DNA of 64,000 nt. Origin: Halohasta litorea (GTDB lineage Archaea; Halobacteriota; Halobacteria; Halobacteriales; Haloferacaceae). Each line of letters starts with the position of its first letter. Within the stretch, counting starts at the first letter, position 1. Shown here one piece after another: positions 36,449 through 45,380 of the stretch. The position numbers and the translations under genes were made by a program. The stretch covers positions 434,001 through 498,000 of the forward strand of contig NZ_JANHDJ010000001.1 of NCBI RefSeq assembly GCF_024494645.1, given 5' to 3'. The notes beneath the pieces are model-generated. The model was not told the origin of the DNA, ran no database searches, and worked only from the letters and a program-made list of their open reading frames with translations.

Positions 36449-36480
36449 CTGTATGATAATACTTGCTATTACTTGCTATT
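36449..36480 (-). promoter_or_regulatory. HTH gene promoter with tandem 10-bp repeats
   Basis: ACTTGCTATT occurs twice in tandem at 36461-36470 and 36471-36480, in phase with the DNA helix. They are directly upstream (minus-strand sense) of a TATA-like GTATTATCATAC centred about 27 nt before the regulator's ATG. Candidate autoregulatory sites. Confidence 0.4.
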
Positions 36481-36570
36481 ACCTATGGGCATGGTGTGGG
36501 TGTGTTATCATGAGCGGCGAGGAGCACCCCGACCCGAAACCTCTTATTAATCACCGCCTTAGTGCCGTCG

Positions 36571-37785
36571 ATGACTGACACCGTGGACGACGTCGAACTA
36601 CCTTACGAGGAGACGGCGTCCCGACAAGACAAAATCGAGGCGCTGCAGGATCGCCTAGGCGTCATCGAGTCCCAAAACGAGGAGATGCGGGACAAACTGC
36701 TCGACGCCAACGCGGAGAACAACAAGTACAAACAGAAATTAGAGCGGCTGACTCACGAGAACAAGAAGCTCAAGCAGTCGCCGCTGTTCGTCGCCACCGT
36801 CCAGGAGCTCTCCGAGGAGGGCGTGATTATCAAGCAGCACGGCAACAACCAGGAGGCCCTGACCGAGGTCACCCCCGAGATGCGCGAGGAGCTCGAACCC
36901 GACGCCCGGGTGGCGGTCAACAACTCGCTGTCGATCGTCAAACGGCTCGACAACGAGACTGACGTGCGCGCCCGCGTGATGCAGGTCGACCACAGCCCCG
37001 ATGTGACCTACGAGGACATCGGCGGGCTCGCCGACCAGCTCCAGGAGGTCCGAGAGACCGTCGAAATGCCGCTCGACCGGCCGGAGATGTTTACCGAAGT
37101 CGGCATCAATCCACCGTCGGGTGTCCTGCTGTACGGCCCGCCCGGGACCGGCAAGACGATGCTCGCCAAAGCGGTCGCCAACCAGACCAACGCTTCCTTC
37201 ATCAAGATGGCCGGTTCGGAACTGGTCCACAAGTTCATCGGCGAAGGGGCCAAACTCGTCCGGGATCTCTTTGAGGTCGCCCGCGAGAACGAACCCGCCG
37301 TGATCTTCATCGACGAGATCGACGCCATCGCCTCGAAGCGCACCGACTCGAAGACCTCCGGCGACGCCGAGGTCCAGCGGACGATGATGCAGCTACTCTC
37401 GGAGATGGACGGCTTCGACGAGCGCGGTGATATCCGCCTCATCGCAGCGACCAACCGCTTCGATATGCTCGATCCCGCCATCCTGCGGCCGGGTCGCTTC
37501 GATCGTCTCATCGAGGTGCCGAAACCCGAAGCGGATGGTCGAGAGATCATCTTCCAGATCCACACCCGCAATATGAACGTTTCTGACGATGTGGACTTCT
37601 CCGAACTCGCCGAGTTGGCGACCGACGCCTCGGGTGCGGACATCAAGGCTGTCTGTACGGAGGCCGGAATGTTTGCGATCCGCGACGACCGCACCGAGGT
37701 CTACCGCCAGGACTTCGTCGACGCCTGGGAGAAGATTCAGGTCGACGCCGACGAGGACGTTGGCAGCTCCCTAGCGTTCGCCTAA
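36571..37785 (+). CDS. pan: Proteasome-activating nucleotidase (PAN)
   Basis: 404 residues. Hexameric AAA+ unfoldase that feeds the 20S proteasome. In order: an N-terminal coiled coil (residues ~15-65), an OB domain, then AAA+ with Walker A GPPGTGKT, pore-loop region following [18 protein letters not shown], Walker [15 protein letters not shown] and arginine-finger region [17 protein letters not shown] start at ATG 36571, 25 nt after a TATTAA element; a GTG three codons upstream is an alternative. The C-terminus is LAFA, so the expected HbYX proteasome-docking tail is at best a Phe variant. Confidence 0.95.
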   Translation: MTDTVDDVELPYEETASRQDKIEALQDRLGVIESQNEEMRDKLLDANAENNKYKQKLERLTHENKKLKQSPLFVATVQELSEEGVIIKQHGNNQEALTEVTPEMREELEPDARVAVNNSLSIVKRLDNETDVRARVMQVDHSPDVTYEDIGGLADQLQEVRETVEMPLDRPEMFTEVGINPPSGVLLYGPPGTGKTMLAKAVANQTNASFIKMAGSELVHKFIGEGAKLVRDLFEVARENEPAVIFIDEIDAIASKRTDSKTSGDAEVQRTMMQLLSEMDGFDERGDIRLIAATNRFDMLDPAILRPGRFDRLIEVPKPEADGREIIFQIHTRNMNVSDDVDFSELAELATDASGADIKAVCTEAGMFAIRDDRTEVYRQDFVDAWEKIQVDADEDVGSSLAFA

Positions 37786-37815
37786 CACCCGGTAGCCCCG
37801 ATTTACTTGTCGTTT

Positions 37816-38049
37816 TTAATTCGGCTGTGAGAGACCCCACGCGATATGATCCCACAGCCGTTCGTAGAGATAGTAGGTTCCCGTTTTGACGACGTTGGCA
37901 ACGATCCCGATGTTGAGTGCATTTCCGACATCACCAATAAAAACCCACGCGACTGCGACGGTGACGAGGATCATAACCAGCCGATAACAAAGCGTCTTGA
38001 CGAGCGCGCGTTTCCGCGCCTGCAGCGCCGACCGCGAAAACAACCCCAT
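37816..38049 (-). CDS. DUF2061 small membrane protein
   Basis: 77 residues with two membrane helices. The pattern RALVKTLCYRLVMILVT and the C-terminal NVVKTGTYYLYERLWDHI match DUF2061, a small family with no established biochemistry. It is convergent with PAN and divergent from nth. TTTTATAA at about 38069-38077 lies upstream and may be its promoter. Confidence 0.82.
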   Translation of the reverse strand: MGLFSRSALQARKRALVKTLCYRLVMILVTVAVAWVFIGDVGNALNIGIVANVVKTGTYYLYERLWDHIAWGLSQPN

Positions 38050-38144
38050 ACGCTGGCTACGGACCCGGATTTTATAAGCACTGTCCGAGTCGATCCCCTC
38101 GCCGACTCCGAACCACTCAACAGGCTACCCGTCAACAGTGCTGT

Positions 38145-38831
38145 ATGGGCACGCGATTCGACAGTCGACACGAGCAGACACTCGAAGTAATCGACAGGCT
38201 CCACGACGCCTACCCCGACACGACGATCTCGCTGAACTTTTCAAGCCGATTGGAACTCCTCATAGCTGTGATGCTGTCGGCCCAGTGTACCGACGAGCGG
38301 GTAAACAAAGTCACAGCAGAGCTGTTCGAGAAGTATGACGGTGCGGCCGACTACGCGGCGGCCGACCAGGAGGAACTCGCCGAAGACATCTCCTCGATCA
38401 CTTACTACAACAACAAGGCCAAATACATCCGCTCGTCCTGTTCGGATATTATCGAGAAACACGACGGCGAGGTGCCCGATACGATGGACGAACTTACCGA
38501 TCTCGCAGGCGTCGGCCGGAAGACTGCCAACGTCGTCCTCCAGCACGGCCACGAAATCGTTGAGGGGATCGTGGTCGACACTCACGTCCAGCGCATCTCT
38601 CGCCGACTGGGTATCACCGAGGAACAGCGACCCGAGGCGATCGAACAGGACCTCATGCCGATCGTCCCCGAAGAGGACTGGCAGTGGTACACCCACCTCA
38701 TGATCACCCACGGCCGGGAGACTTGTACGGCGATCAACCCCGACTGTTCGGACTGTCTGCTCGAAGACATCTGCCCCTCGTCGAAACTCGACAACGAGGT
38801 CGACCTCGCCTCCGGCGACCCGTGGGACTGA
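38145..38831 (+). CDS. nth: Endonuclease III, DNA glycosylase/AP lyase
   Basis: 228 residues. Removes oxidised pyrimidines and cleaves the abasic site. The helix-hairpin-helix LAGVGRKTANVVL and following VVDTHVQRI provide the catalytic Lys-region and Asp typical of Nth. The [4Fe-4S] cysteines are Cys194, 201, 204 and 210 (spacing 6-2-5, as in the family). A TTATAAATA motif lies eight bases after the stop. Confidence 0.94.
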   Translation: MGTRFDSRHEQTLEVIDRLHDAYPDTTISLNFSSRLELLIAVMLSAQCTDERVNKVTAELFEKYDGAADYAAADQEELAEDISSITYYNNKAKYIRSSCSDIIEKHDGEVPDTMDELTDLAGVGRKTANVVLQHGHEIVEGIVVDTHVQRISRRLGITEEQRPEAIEQDLMPIVPEEDWQWYTHLMITHGRETCTAINPDCSDCLLEDICPSSKLDNEVDLASGDPWD

Positions 38832-38909
38832 GAGTCGGTTATAAATAGTCGACGACTACTGATACGTCGCCGTCGTTCGCTTCGGCGATCACAGCATCGA
38901 CTGCTCGGT

Positions 38910-39389
38910 TTATAAGAAGTATCGTAGGACGTACCGATACATCCCGACCAGCCACGCGGCGATCCAAAACAGCGTGTAGCCGAAGACGCCGACTCGGAGG
39001 CGGGCGCGCCACGCGCTCATGTTCTCGTGGAGATCATCGAGGTCGACGTCCTGGTCCGGATTTTTATACAGGTCGGCGTTCCGCTTGGCCTGAAAAATGC
39101 GGACGATCCCAGTTAGTCCGGCGAGCAACAGCGCGTAGGCCTGCAATCCGAGGAACGCATGGAGCGCCGAGAGGCCGCCGAGTTGGTCGAACAGCCGCGG
39201 GATCATCCACGTAACCATCGGCACCGTCGTCAGCGTCAGTCCGACAGCGATGAATTTGAGGTGGTAGGTGAGCACGTCCCACGTCACCGTCTCGGCGTCG
39301 ATCATGATCCACGCCCCATAGAGAAAGAAGGGGAAACTCGCGGTCACCGACAGCGCCGTCAGCGTCGCGATCGTCACGTCTTCGACCAT
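38910..39389 (-). CDS. Four-helix membrane protein, conserved in haloarchaea
   Basis: 159 residues with membrane helices near residues 8-28, 42-62, 78-98 and 135-155. Histidines in YHLKF and HAFLG could bind a cofactor, but no defined motif is visible. I recall the family as DUF7321, often near cytochrome b genes. Here dph2 and another protein separate it from that locus, so a respiratory role is only a guess. It converges on nth. Confidence 0.7.
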   Translation of the reverse strand: MVEDVTIATLTALSVTASFPFFLYGAWIMIDAETVTWDVLTYHLKFIAVGLTLTTVPMVTWMIPRLFDQLGGLSALHAFLGLQAYALLLAGLTGIVRIFQAKRNADLYKNPDQDVDLDDLHENMSAWRARLRVGVFGYTLFWIAAWLVGMYRYVLRYFL

Positions 39390-39460
39390 TAGGCTATGTT
39401 GACAGTCGACGGTCTAAAACATCCGCATTTGGCTGGCAGCCGTCCCGACGGTGGGCGGGG

Positions 39461-40519
39461 CTACCAGGTACCGTGGAAGGTATCGAATTCGAGGTCTTCG
39501 AGCGGCTTGTTGCCCATTGCGATCTCGTACTCGCCGGGGGTGAGCATCGGCTTTTTAAATCGAGGCCCGTCATCGGTCGTGATCCGCGGACAGCCCGTGT
39601 TGACGAAGGCGTCCATATCGAAATTGAGGAGTCGATCTGGGGTGACTTCGTCCATCGTGATCAGATAGGCGTTCTCGTTGTTCTCCAGGATCTCCTCGGC
39701 GATCTCCCAGCGTCCCTGGCCGATCTTGGTACAGAAGATGACACCCCACTTCTCGGCGTCCATCGCCTTGTGGACCGTGGCGTACCGCTGTTTGAGGAAC
39801 TGGTCGGGGTCGGCGATCTTCACGACGTTGTTGACCGGGTCGGCGATGACGACGTTCTTCTCTTGGTGTTCCATCGCCAGCCCCATCGGGTGGAACTTCC
39901 CGCCGCCGACGTAGAGGACTTGATCGGCGTCGATGTCGGCAGAGGCGTAGTTGCAGCCCAAGACTTGGCCCTCGTAGGTGAGTCGGTCGTCGCCGCGCCG
40001 GGTGTGGACCTCGTACCCTCGCTCTTCGAGCCAGTCGACCATCTCGCCGAACCGGTTCATGTGCTGGGCGGTCGTCACCAGCCCCACGGCGGGGTCGTCG
40101 TCGGGGTCTTCGAGCTCGTCGAGCGACTCTTCGAGGATCGGGAAGGGATCGACGTTCGAAAACAGCGGCACGTAGATGATCTTGTCCGACTCCTTCATCG
40201 GCGAGTGGCCGAAGTGGACGAACACGTCCGTCCGCCGCATCAGGAACGTATCGAGATCGCAGGCCCCGTAGCAGGGCTGGCCCGACAGCATGATCGTGAT
40301 GTCGTCGCCGACGACCTCGCGGAGATCGTCGGCGACCGCCGGACCGCGACGTTTGAGGCCCTCAGGGAACTGAAGGCCGACCTTCTCGGCGTCCCGCTCC
40401 TCGATCTCCTCGACGATCCGTTCGAGTTCGTAATCCCACTCGCGGTCGTGGCGGAGGTTCATCCCGGTGTTCCGAAGGTCGCCTTCGGAATACCCATCGT
40501 CAGTGGCGTCGTGGCTCAT
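39461..40519 (-). CDS. dph2: Diphthamide biosynthesis enzyme Dph2
   Basis: 352 residues from ATG 40519 (the frame continues 44 codons upstream, through the promoter). It transfers the 3-amino-3-carboxypropyl group from SAM to the histidine of elongation factor 2 by a non-canonical radical mechanism. The three cluster cysteines are visible in GQPCYGACD, VLGCNYAS and NTGCPRI. Complete and typical in length. It is divergent from the next gene. Confidence 0.93.
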   Translation of the reverse strand: MSHDATDDGYSEGDLRNTGMNLRHDREWDYELERIVEEIEERDAEKVGLQFPEGLKRRGPAVADDLREVVGDDITIMLSGQPCYGACDLDTFLMRRTDVFVHFGHSPMKESDKIIYVPLFSNVDPFPILEESLDELEDPDDDPAVGLVTTAQHMNRFGEMVDWLEERGYEVHTRRGDDRLTYEGQVLGCNYASADIDADQVLYVGGGKFHPMGLAMEHQEKNVVIADPVNNVVKIADPDQFLKQRYATVHKAMDAEKWGVIFCTKIGQGRWEIAEEILENNENAYLITMDEVTPDRLLNFDMDAFVNTGCPRITTDDGPRFKKPMLTPGEYEIAMGNKPLEDLEFDTFHGTW

Positions 40520-40712
40520 TGTCTCCCCTTTCGAACCGAGACGTAAAACCACGACGTTTCGACGAGCCAACAGTGTTACCGAATACCGTTTCAAAAACCG
40601 GCTGCTGTCAACCGATCTCGGTGATTGTATCTGACGTTTGTCAGGAAACATCTGGGCGCTGGTAGTCGAGAAACCGCTACTCTAACATGGGTTCCGACCT
40701 ATCTGCTAGCCA

Positions 40713-41618
40713 ATGAGCGACTCATCGGACGATCAGGCGGTCGACCGCGCCGATACCGATGGCGGTGCCGAGGCCGGTGGCGATGGTGGTGCCACCACCG
40801 ATACGCAGTCGGCTGCCGGGGCCGAGGGGCCGTCGGATTCCACTGCGGCCGATGATCTCGACGCACTCCGCGAGCAGGTCGACGAGAAATACGATTTCGA
40901 TAACTTCGGGCCCGCGGATATGGCCGAAATGAGCGCCGAGGAGTGGGAGGCGGCCTTCGACGCCGACTCCTGGATCACCGGGCCGGAGCTGCTCGACCGG
41001 CTCGAAACGGACCTCAAAAACAAGATCGCCAGCCGGGACGTCTTCGGCGTGATCGAACGCGAGACCGTAGACGGGGTCGACCGCCTGCTGGTGTACTCCG
41101 ACGAGGGGTACGTGACGGTCGCACCCGACGGCAGCGTCGAGGGCGAGGGCGGCATCCTCCGGGATGTCGAGCCCATGGTCGCGCTGTGTTCGATGGAGGA
41201 GTACGAAATCGACGACCCACCCGAAAACTATCAGCTCCCCTCGCCGGAGGCGGTCCCCGAACAGACCGGCGAGCTGGGCAATCTCATGATCCAGCTCATC
41301 GCCGGGATGCAGCTGCTCGGCGGGCTCGGACTGATCGGCGCGTGGATCGTCACCGACATCGGCCTCGTCGCGCCAGTGATCGGCGGGCTATTTTTGGCCG
41401 TCGGCTTCTTTCTGTTCTCGCTTGTGGCCAACGCGCGGCTCTCCGACCGGTTCCGGGCCGAACAGTACCGAAACCGACTCGAAGCCGTCGAAACCGGTGG
41501 CTTCGAGCGCCCGGCAGGGATCGATGACCACGAGCCAGCCGCCGAGATCGACGGTGGTGAGCAGGCCGATTCCGGCGGCGAGCCCGACGCCGAGTCGACT
41601 GCTCGTGACGCCAGTTGA
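40713..41618 (+). CDS. Conserved two-helix protein at the cytochrome b locus
   Basis: 301 residues. An acidic, low-complexity first ~45 residues precede a soluble domain (about 46-165, with KYDFDNFGPADMAEMSAEEW), then two membrane helices near 195-215 and 220-240 and an acidic tail. I recall the family as DUF7319, associated with haloarchaeal cytochrome bc loci. It has no CxH...CxxH Rieske motif. It precedes the halocyanin-type gene by 97 nt on the same strand, so a role in assembling or anchoring the complex is likely but unproven. Confidence 0.75.
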   Translation: MSDSSDDQAVDRADTDGGAEAGGDGGATTDTQSAAGAEGPSDSTAADDLDALREQVDEKYDFDNFGPADMAEMSAEEWEAAFDADSWITGPELLDRLETDLKNKIASRDVFGVIERETVDGVDRLLVYSDEGYVTVAPDGSVEGEGGILRDVEPMVALCSMEEYEIDDPPENYQLPSPEAVPEQTGELGNLMIQLIAGMQLLGGLGLIGAWIVTDIGLVAPVIGGLFLAVGFFLFSLVANARLSDRFRAEQYRNRLEAVETGGFERPAGIDDHEPAAEIDGGEQADSGGEPDAESTARDAS

Positions 41619-41715
41619 GAAAGCCGAGATCACACGACTGAAGGGCCGTAGCGACCCGTTCGGCCCAACCGATAGTCGGTGGGTTTAAGCCCGCCGCGTG
41701 CTGATTTGGTGGTGT

Positions 41716-42354
41716 ATGAAACGGCGGGATTTCATTCGAACTGCAGGAGGGTCTGCCGCCGCCACCACAGCCGTTGCCGCAGGGAGCGGAACGGCTGCCG
41801 CCCAGACGGTACAACCGGATTTTACCGAACTCGAGGGCATTGATGGCGGCATCGAGGACCTCCGTGGCGAAAGCGAGGTCACCGTGGAAGTCGGCGCCAG
41901 CGGCAACGGTGGCAACGTTGCTTTCAGCCCGGCTGGCATTTGGATCGATCCAGGAACGACCGTGATCTGGGAGTGGACCGGCGAAGGTGGCGACCACAAC
42001 GTCGTCGCGACCGACGGCCCGGCATCGCTCGAAAGCGAGACGATCGGAGAGGCGGGCTTTACCTACGAGTTCGAGTTCACCGAAGAGCACGCGGGTATCA
42101 CTAACTACCAGTGTGACCCCCACGCCTCGCTGGGGATGCTTGGGGCGGTCGCCGTCGGCGAGGACGTCCCGACCGTCGAGGTCGGTGGCTCGGCCGGTGG
42201 CTGGCCCGAGGACCTCGCCCACGACGCGGGTGTGCCGATCCAGAAACACTACGTCGGCATCGCCAGCTTCCTCGGCATCGCGGTGAGCCTCGTGTTCACC
42301 TTCTACGTGCTGAAGTACGGTGAATCGCCGAACACGGGACAGGGTGGTGCCTGA
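41716..42354 (+). CDS. Membrane-anchored halocyanin-type blue copper protein
   Basis: 212 residues from ATG 41716, which puts a twin-arginine signal (MKRRDFIRTAGG) at the N-terminus. The cupredoxin domain has all four type-1 copper ligands: His in GGDHNVVA and Cys, His and Met in QCDPHASLGM. A C-terminal membrane helix (GIASFLGIAVSLVFTFYVL) anchors it on the outside. It is likely the electron carrier of the quinol-oxidising complex encoded just downstream, whose genes it overlaps by one base. Confidence 0.88.
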   Translation: MKRRDFIRTAGGSAAATTAVAAGSGTAAAQTVQPDFTELEGIDGGIEDLRGESEVTVEVGASGNGGNVAFSPAGIWIDPGTTVIWEWTGEGGDHNVVATDGPASLESETIGEAGFTYEFEFTEEHAGITNYQCDPHASLGMLGAVAVGEDVPTVEVGGSAGGWPEDLAHDAGVPIQKHYVGIASFLGIAVSLVFTFYVLKYGESPNTGQGGA

Positions 42355-42743
42355 TGTCGTCATCCGGCAGTACCTACGGCGACATCCACCGCTACGAACC
42401 GGCCAGAGAGTCGACGGCGGCGGCCATCGGGATCGTCATGTTGACGCTGGTCGAGGTCGTCCTCGTGTTCTTTTTCATTTTCGCGCTTGTCTCCGGCTGG
42501 GCCGGGACCGAGTTCGGGAACATGTTCCTCGGGGCGATTCTCGGCTTGGTCTTCATCGATCTCGCCTTCATCCTCGCGCTGTACCGCAAGGAGTTCCTCC
42601 CGGACGTGATGATCGTCAAGAAACGCCGTCGCAAGTGGGAGGACCTCTACATCGACAGCGATCAGGCCGACGGGGTACAGCTCGGTAGCGAGCAGGCCTG
42701 GGACACCGTCAAACGGGCGATCTACCCCTACTACAAACGATAA
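42354..42743 (+). CDS. Two-helix subunit of the cytochrome b locus
   Basis: 129 residues with two membrane helices (about 25-45 and 57-77) and a basic cytosolic tail (KKRRRKWEDLYID). It matches a family I recall as DUF7318, found between the copper or Rieske gene and cytochrome b in haloarchaea. The start overlaps the preceding stop by one base and cytochrome b starts 2 nt after it, so it is very probably a subunit or assembly factor of that complex. Confidence 0.75.
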   Translation: MSSSGSTYGDIHRYEPARESTAAAIGIVMLTLVEVVLVFFFIFALVSGWAGTEFGNMFLGAILGLVFIDLAFILALYRKEFLPDVMIVKKRRRKWEDLYIDSDQADGVQLGSEQAWDTVKRAIYPYYKR

Positions 42744-42745
42744 CA

Positions 42746-43540
42746 ATGAGTTTAGAGAAAAAGGACGACTTCGACCACAACGCGTGGCTCAAAACGAAGG
42801 ACCTGACTCCGATCGAGTCGGTCTTTCTGACGACGCTGGTGTTCCTCGACCGTCGGCTCCGCATCGTCGACTACCTGGAACTCCTGGAGAACGCCTATTA
42901 TAAGGTCAACCTCCAGATGCCGAAGAGCCACACCGAGCAGTACGATCTGGACAACAAGTTTTGGTACTGGTATCCGCTCTACTCGTTGGGATTCTTCTCG
43001 ACGCTAGCGTACATCGTCGCCGCGGTCTCCGGCGCGCTGTTGGGCTTCTACTACGAGCCATCTGCGGTCGGCGATCCGAGCACGGCGTATGCCTCCATCG
43101 AGATGATCATGACCGAACTCCAGTTCGGCTTCGCCCTGCGGAGCATCCACCGGTGGGCCGCCCAGATCATGATGGCGGCGGTCTTCCTCCACATGCTGCG
43201 GGTGTACTTCACTGGCTCCTACAAGGAGCCCCGTGAGCTGAACTGGCTGCTCGGTATCATTCTGATCAGCCTCTCGATGGTCTTCGGCTATACTGGCTAC
43301 CTGCTACCGTGGAACCAACTGGCCTTCTGGGCCGGACAGATCGGCGTCGAGATGGCGCTGGCGACCCCGATCGTCGGGGAGTGGGCCGCCCAACTGCTGT
43401 TCGGCGGCTTCACGCTGGGACAGGCAACGATCATCCGAATGTACATCCTGCACGTGTTCGTCCTGCCGTTCGTGGTGACCGCGCTGATCGCACTCCACAT
43501 CGGCATCGTCTGGGTGCAGGGGATCGCGGAGCCACACTAA
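42746..43540 (+). CDS. petB: Cytochrome b, N-terminal (b6-type) subunit
   Basis: 264 residues. The two haem b groups are held by four histidines in helices B and D: SIHRW, FLHMLR, YILHVF and ALHIG, all present. The first ~75 residues are an extra soluble N-terminal extension. It oxidises quinol with the partner subunit encoded 4 nt downstream. The b6/subunit-IV split resembles cytochrome b6f and many prokaryotic bc complexes. Confidence 0.92.
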   Translation: MSLEKKDDFDHNAWLKTKDLTPIESVFLTTLVFLDRRLRIVDYLELLENAYYKVNLQMPKSHTEQYDLDNKFWYWYPLYSLGFFSTLAYIVAAVSGALLGFYYEPSAVGDPSTAYASIEMIMTELQFGFALRSIHRWAAQIMMAAVFLHMLRVYFTGSYKEPRELNWLLGIILISLSMVFGYTGYLLPWNQLAFWAGQIGVEMALATPIVGEWAAQLLFGGFTLGQATIIRMYILHVFVLPFVVTALIALHIGIVWVQGIAEPH

Positions 43541-43544
43541 GACA

Positions 43545-44318
43545 ATGAGCGAGACAGATACCACAGACGACGCGGTTCGAACCGATGGCTCCGGCGAGAC
43601 GGGGATCGTCGCGCCGGACGACGAGGTTCCGACGTGGAGCGAGCGAAAGGAACGGAAGGCGGGACTGCCCCGGCTGACCTACGAGTACTTCGAACGCTCC
43701 CGCCGAGAAGACCAGGACCTCCGCAACGAGTCCGATTACGTCGAACGCGACGTGCTCGGCTTCCCGACGTGGCCACACGAGGTCATCCGCAACCTCTCGA
43801 TTTCGATGTTCTTCGTCGGGATGATCGTCCTGATCGCGGCGGCGCTGCCGCCGAGCCTCGAAGCCCCGGCGGACCCGAGTTCGACCCCCGAGATCATCCT
43901 GCCCGACTGGTATCTCTACTGGTCGTTCGGGCTGCTGAAGCTCAACCCGCTGAACCCCGGTCTGGCCGTCCTTGAGGGCGGTAAGATCATGTCCGACCAG
44001 CTCTACGGCGTGCTCGCGAACGTCGTCGTCGTCGGCGCGGTCGCGCTGCTGCCCTACCTCAACAAGGGAAGCGCCCGTAGACCGGTCGAACAGCCGTTCT
44101 GGGCGGCCATCGGCGTTGGCGGGGCGGTGTTCTCGATCACGATCGCGGCGCTGGCGGTCCAGAACCTGATCCCGATCCCGCTACCGCTCCAGCTCAACAT
44201 CGTGTTCGTCTTCCCGGTCGTCGCAGGGATCATCACCTACGCCGTCCTCAAGACGATGCGCGAGGGCTACATGTACGGGCTCAACCGCCGGTACTACATG
44301 CTTCGGCCGCCGAAATAG
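43545..44318 (+). CDS. petD: Cytochrome b C-terminal (subunit IV-like) protein
   Basis: 257 residues. After a ~75-residue acidic N-terminal region come four membrane helices. The Qo-site motif PEWY appears as PDWY (ILPDWYLYW), a recognised variant, followed by LLKLNPLNPGLAVLEG. It completes the quinol-oxidising core with the preceding cytochrome b. A promoter for the next gene lies right after its stop. Confidence 0.88.
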   Translation: MSETDTTDDAVRTDGSGETGIVAPDDEVPTWSERKERKAGLPRLTYEYFERSRREDQDLRNESDYVERDVLGFPTWPHEVIRNLSISMFFVGMIVLIAAALPPSLEAPADPSSTPEIILPDWYLYWSFGLLKLNPLNPGLAVLEGGKIMSDQLYGVLANVVVVGAVALLPYLNKGSARRPVEQPFWAAIGVGGAVFSITIAALAVQNLIPIPLPLQLNIVFVFPVVAGIITYAVLKTMREGYMYGLNRRYYMLRPPK

Positions 44319-44332
44319 GCGAGAAACGCCGG

Positions 44333-44341
44333 ATAAATATA
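44333..44341 (+). promoter_or_regulatory. TATA box inside the cytochrome b locus
   Basis: ATAAATATA is centred about 27 nt before the ATG at 44364. This indicates that the two small downstream genes can be transcribed without the cytochrome genes. Confidence 0.55.
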
Positions 44342-44363
44342 CGTCTCGACCCGTTTTCTTCCT

Positions 44364-44753
44364 ATGAGCGATTCAGATGCCGCCACCGAGGGCCGCGGCA
44401 CCGCAGCGACCGACACCGACGAGGGGGGTCGACGCGATGTCGTCGTCCCGTTGCGGCTTTATAAGACGATCACGGTGTTTTCGACGCTGATCGCGGCGGC
44501 GAGTATTCTGGCCGGGTTTATTCTCCTGGACGCCGCGACCTTGCAGGTAAGCGTGCTCCGGAACCTGATCGTCTCGGCGATCGAAGCCGTCGGAGTCACG
44601 CCGAACCAGGACCTGTTGGGTGGGCTACTCGCGATCGCCGGTCTGGGGCTGATGGCCTTCGGATCGGGCGTCTTCATCCTGAGTAGCCGGTTCCGGGCTG
44701 CGGGAATGGGAAACGCTCAAGAGGACGCCGACGAAGAATCAAACAATGGCTGA
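44364..44753 (+). CDS. Small membrane protein at the cytochrome b locus
   Basis: 129 residues. An acidic N-terminal tail is followed by two or three membrane helices (about 33-55, 65-80 and 85-108) and an acidic C-terminus. I recall the family as DUF7315. It has its own leaderless promoter and overlaps the next gene by 8 nt, so the pair is made together. A supporting role in the respiratory complex is inferred from position only. Confidence 0.72.
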   Translation: MSDSDAATEGRGTAATDTDEGGRRDVVVPLRLYKTITVFSTLIAAASILAGFILLDAATLQVSVLRNLIVSAIEAVGVTPNQDLLGGLLAIAGLGLMAFGSGVFILSSRFRAAGMGNAQEDADEESNNG

Positions 44754-45021
44754 TGAGTTCATCAAAGGGTTCGGCATCCTGACCGGAGCAGGGCTCGTCT
44801 GGATGGTGCTTGCGGGCTGGTATCAGACGCCGTCGTTTTTCATGACGAACCAACTGATCGCTCCGCCGCCGGAGCCGGGCAACGTGTTCGATGCGATCTC
44901 GATTTTCCTCATCGACGTCTTCCTCTGGACGGCGATCCTCGGGGCACTGACGTTCTGGATCCTCATCCCGGCCGGGCGTGAAGCCGCTGCGGCGATCGAA
45001 AGTCGACGGGAATCGAGCTAA
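44746..45021 (+). CDS. Small membrane protein at the cytochrome b locus
   Basis: 91 residues with two membrane helices (about 7-25 and 50-73) separated by a Pro-rich loop (LIAPPPEPGNVF). I recall it as DUF7314. Its start overlaps the previous gene by 8 nt. Likely a minor subunit or assembly protein of the neighbouring complex; no catalytic motif is visible. Confidence 0.72.
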   Translation: MADEFIKGFGILTGAGLVWMVLAGWYQTPSFFMTNQLIAPPPEPGNVFDAISIFLIDVFLWTAILGALTFWILIPAGREAAAAIESRRESS

Positions 45022-45380
45022 CCCGTCTCCGTTCTCCGTTGACAACCGCATTCGGAGTGGTAACACTACAGTCTCGGCTGACGACCCATGTCGGATGCGC
45101 GTGCAGCCGGTGTCAAGATCGCAGACGGCCACACTGACGCGGGATATCGTCTCCCGAACGAGACACATTGAGCCTGACTATCGGGGAGTCGACAACCTGT
45201 CCGTCTCACCCGCCACTCGGTACTAAAGACAGCCGCTCGCCGACTGCGGACCGTTCGAATCGAGAGCTCCCTCTCCAGTTGGTGTCGTGCCGCGACCGGT
45301 TGCTTGTCGACACCGGGTTCGCTCCGACAGTCGAGGGCGGCTGTCGGCGGTGAGTGATATAAGAAAAGTGGGTCGGCCGA
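45022..45380. other. 359-nt gap with no recognisable gene
   Basis: Convergent region between two small membrane protein genes. Short open frames in it (for example 44978-45226 and 45168-45353 on the plus strand) lack family resemblance and cross the flanking gene or lack a promoter. A GATATAAGAAAAG tract lies at about 45354-45366, near the 3' end of the minus-strand gene. I see no RNA gene. Confidence 0.5.

Noticed and set aside
45022-45380. Decayed gene in the 359-nt gap
   Set aside because: Short frames in the gap have no resemblance to any family I know, so I leave it unassigned.
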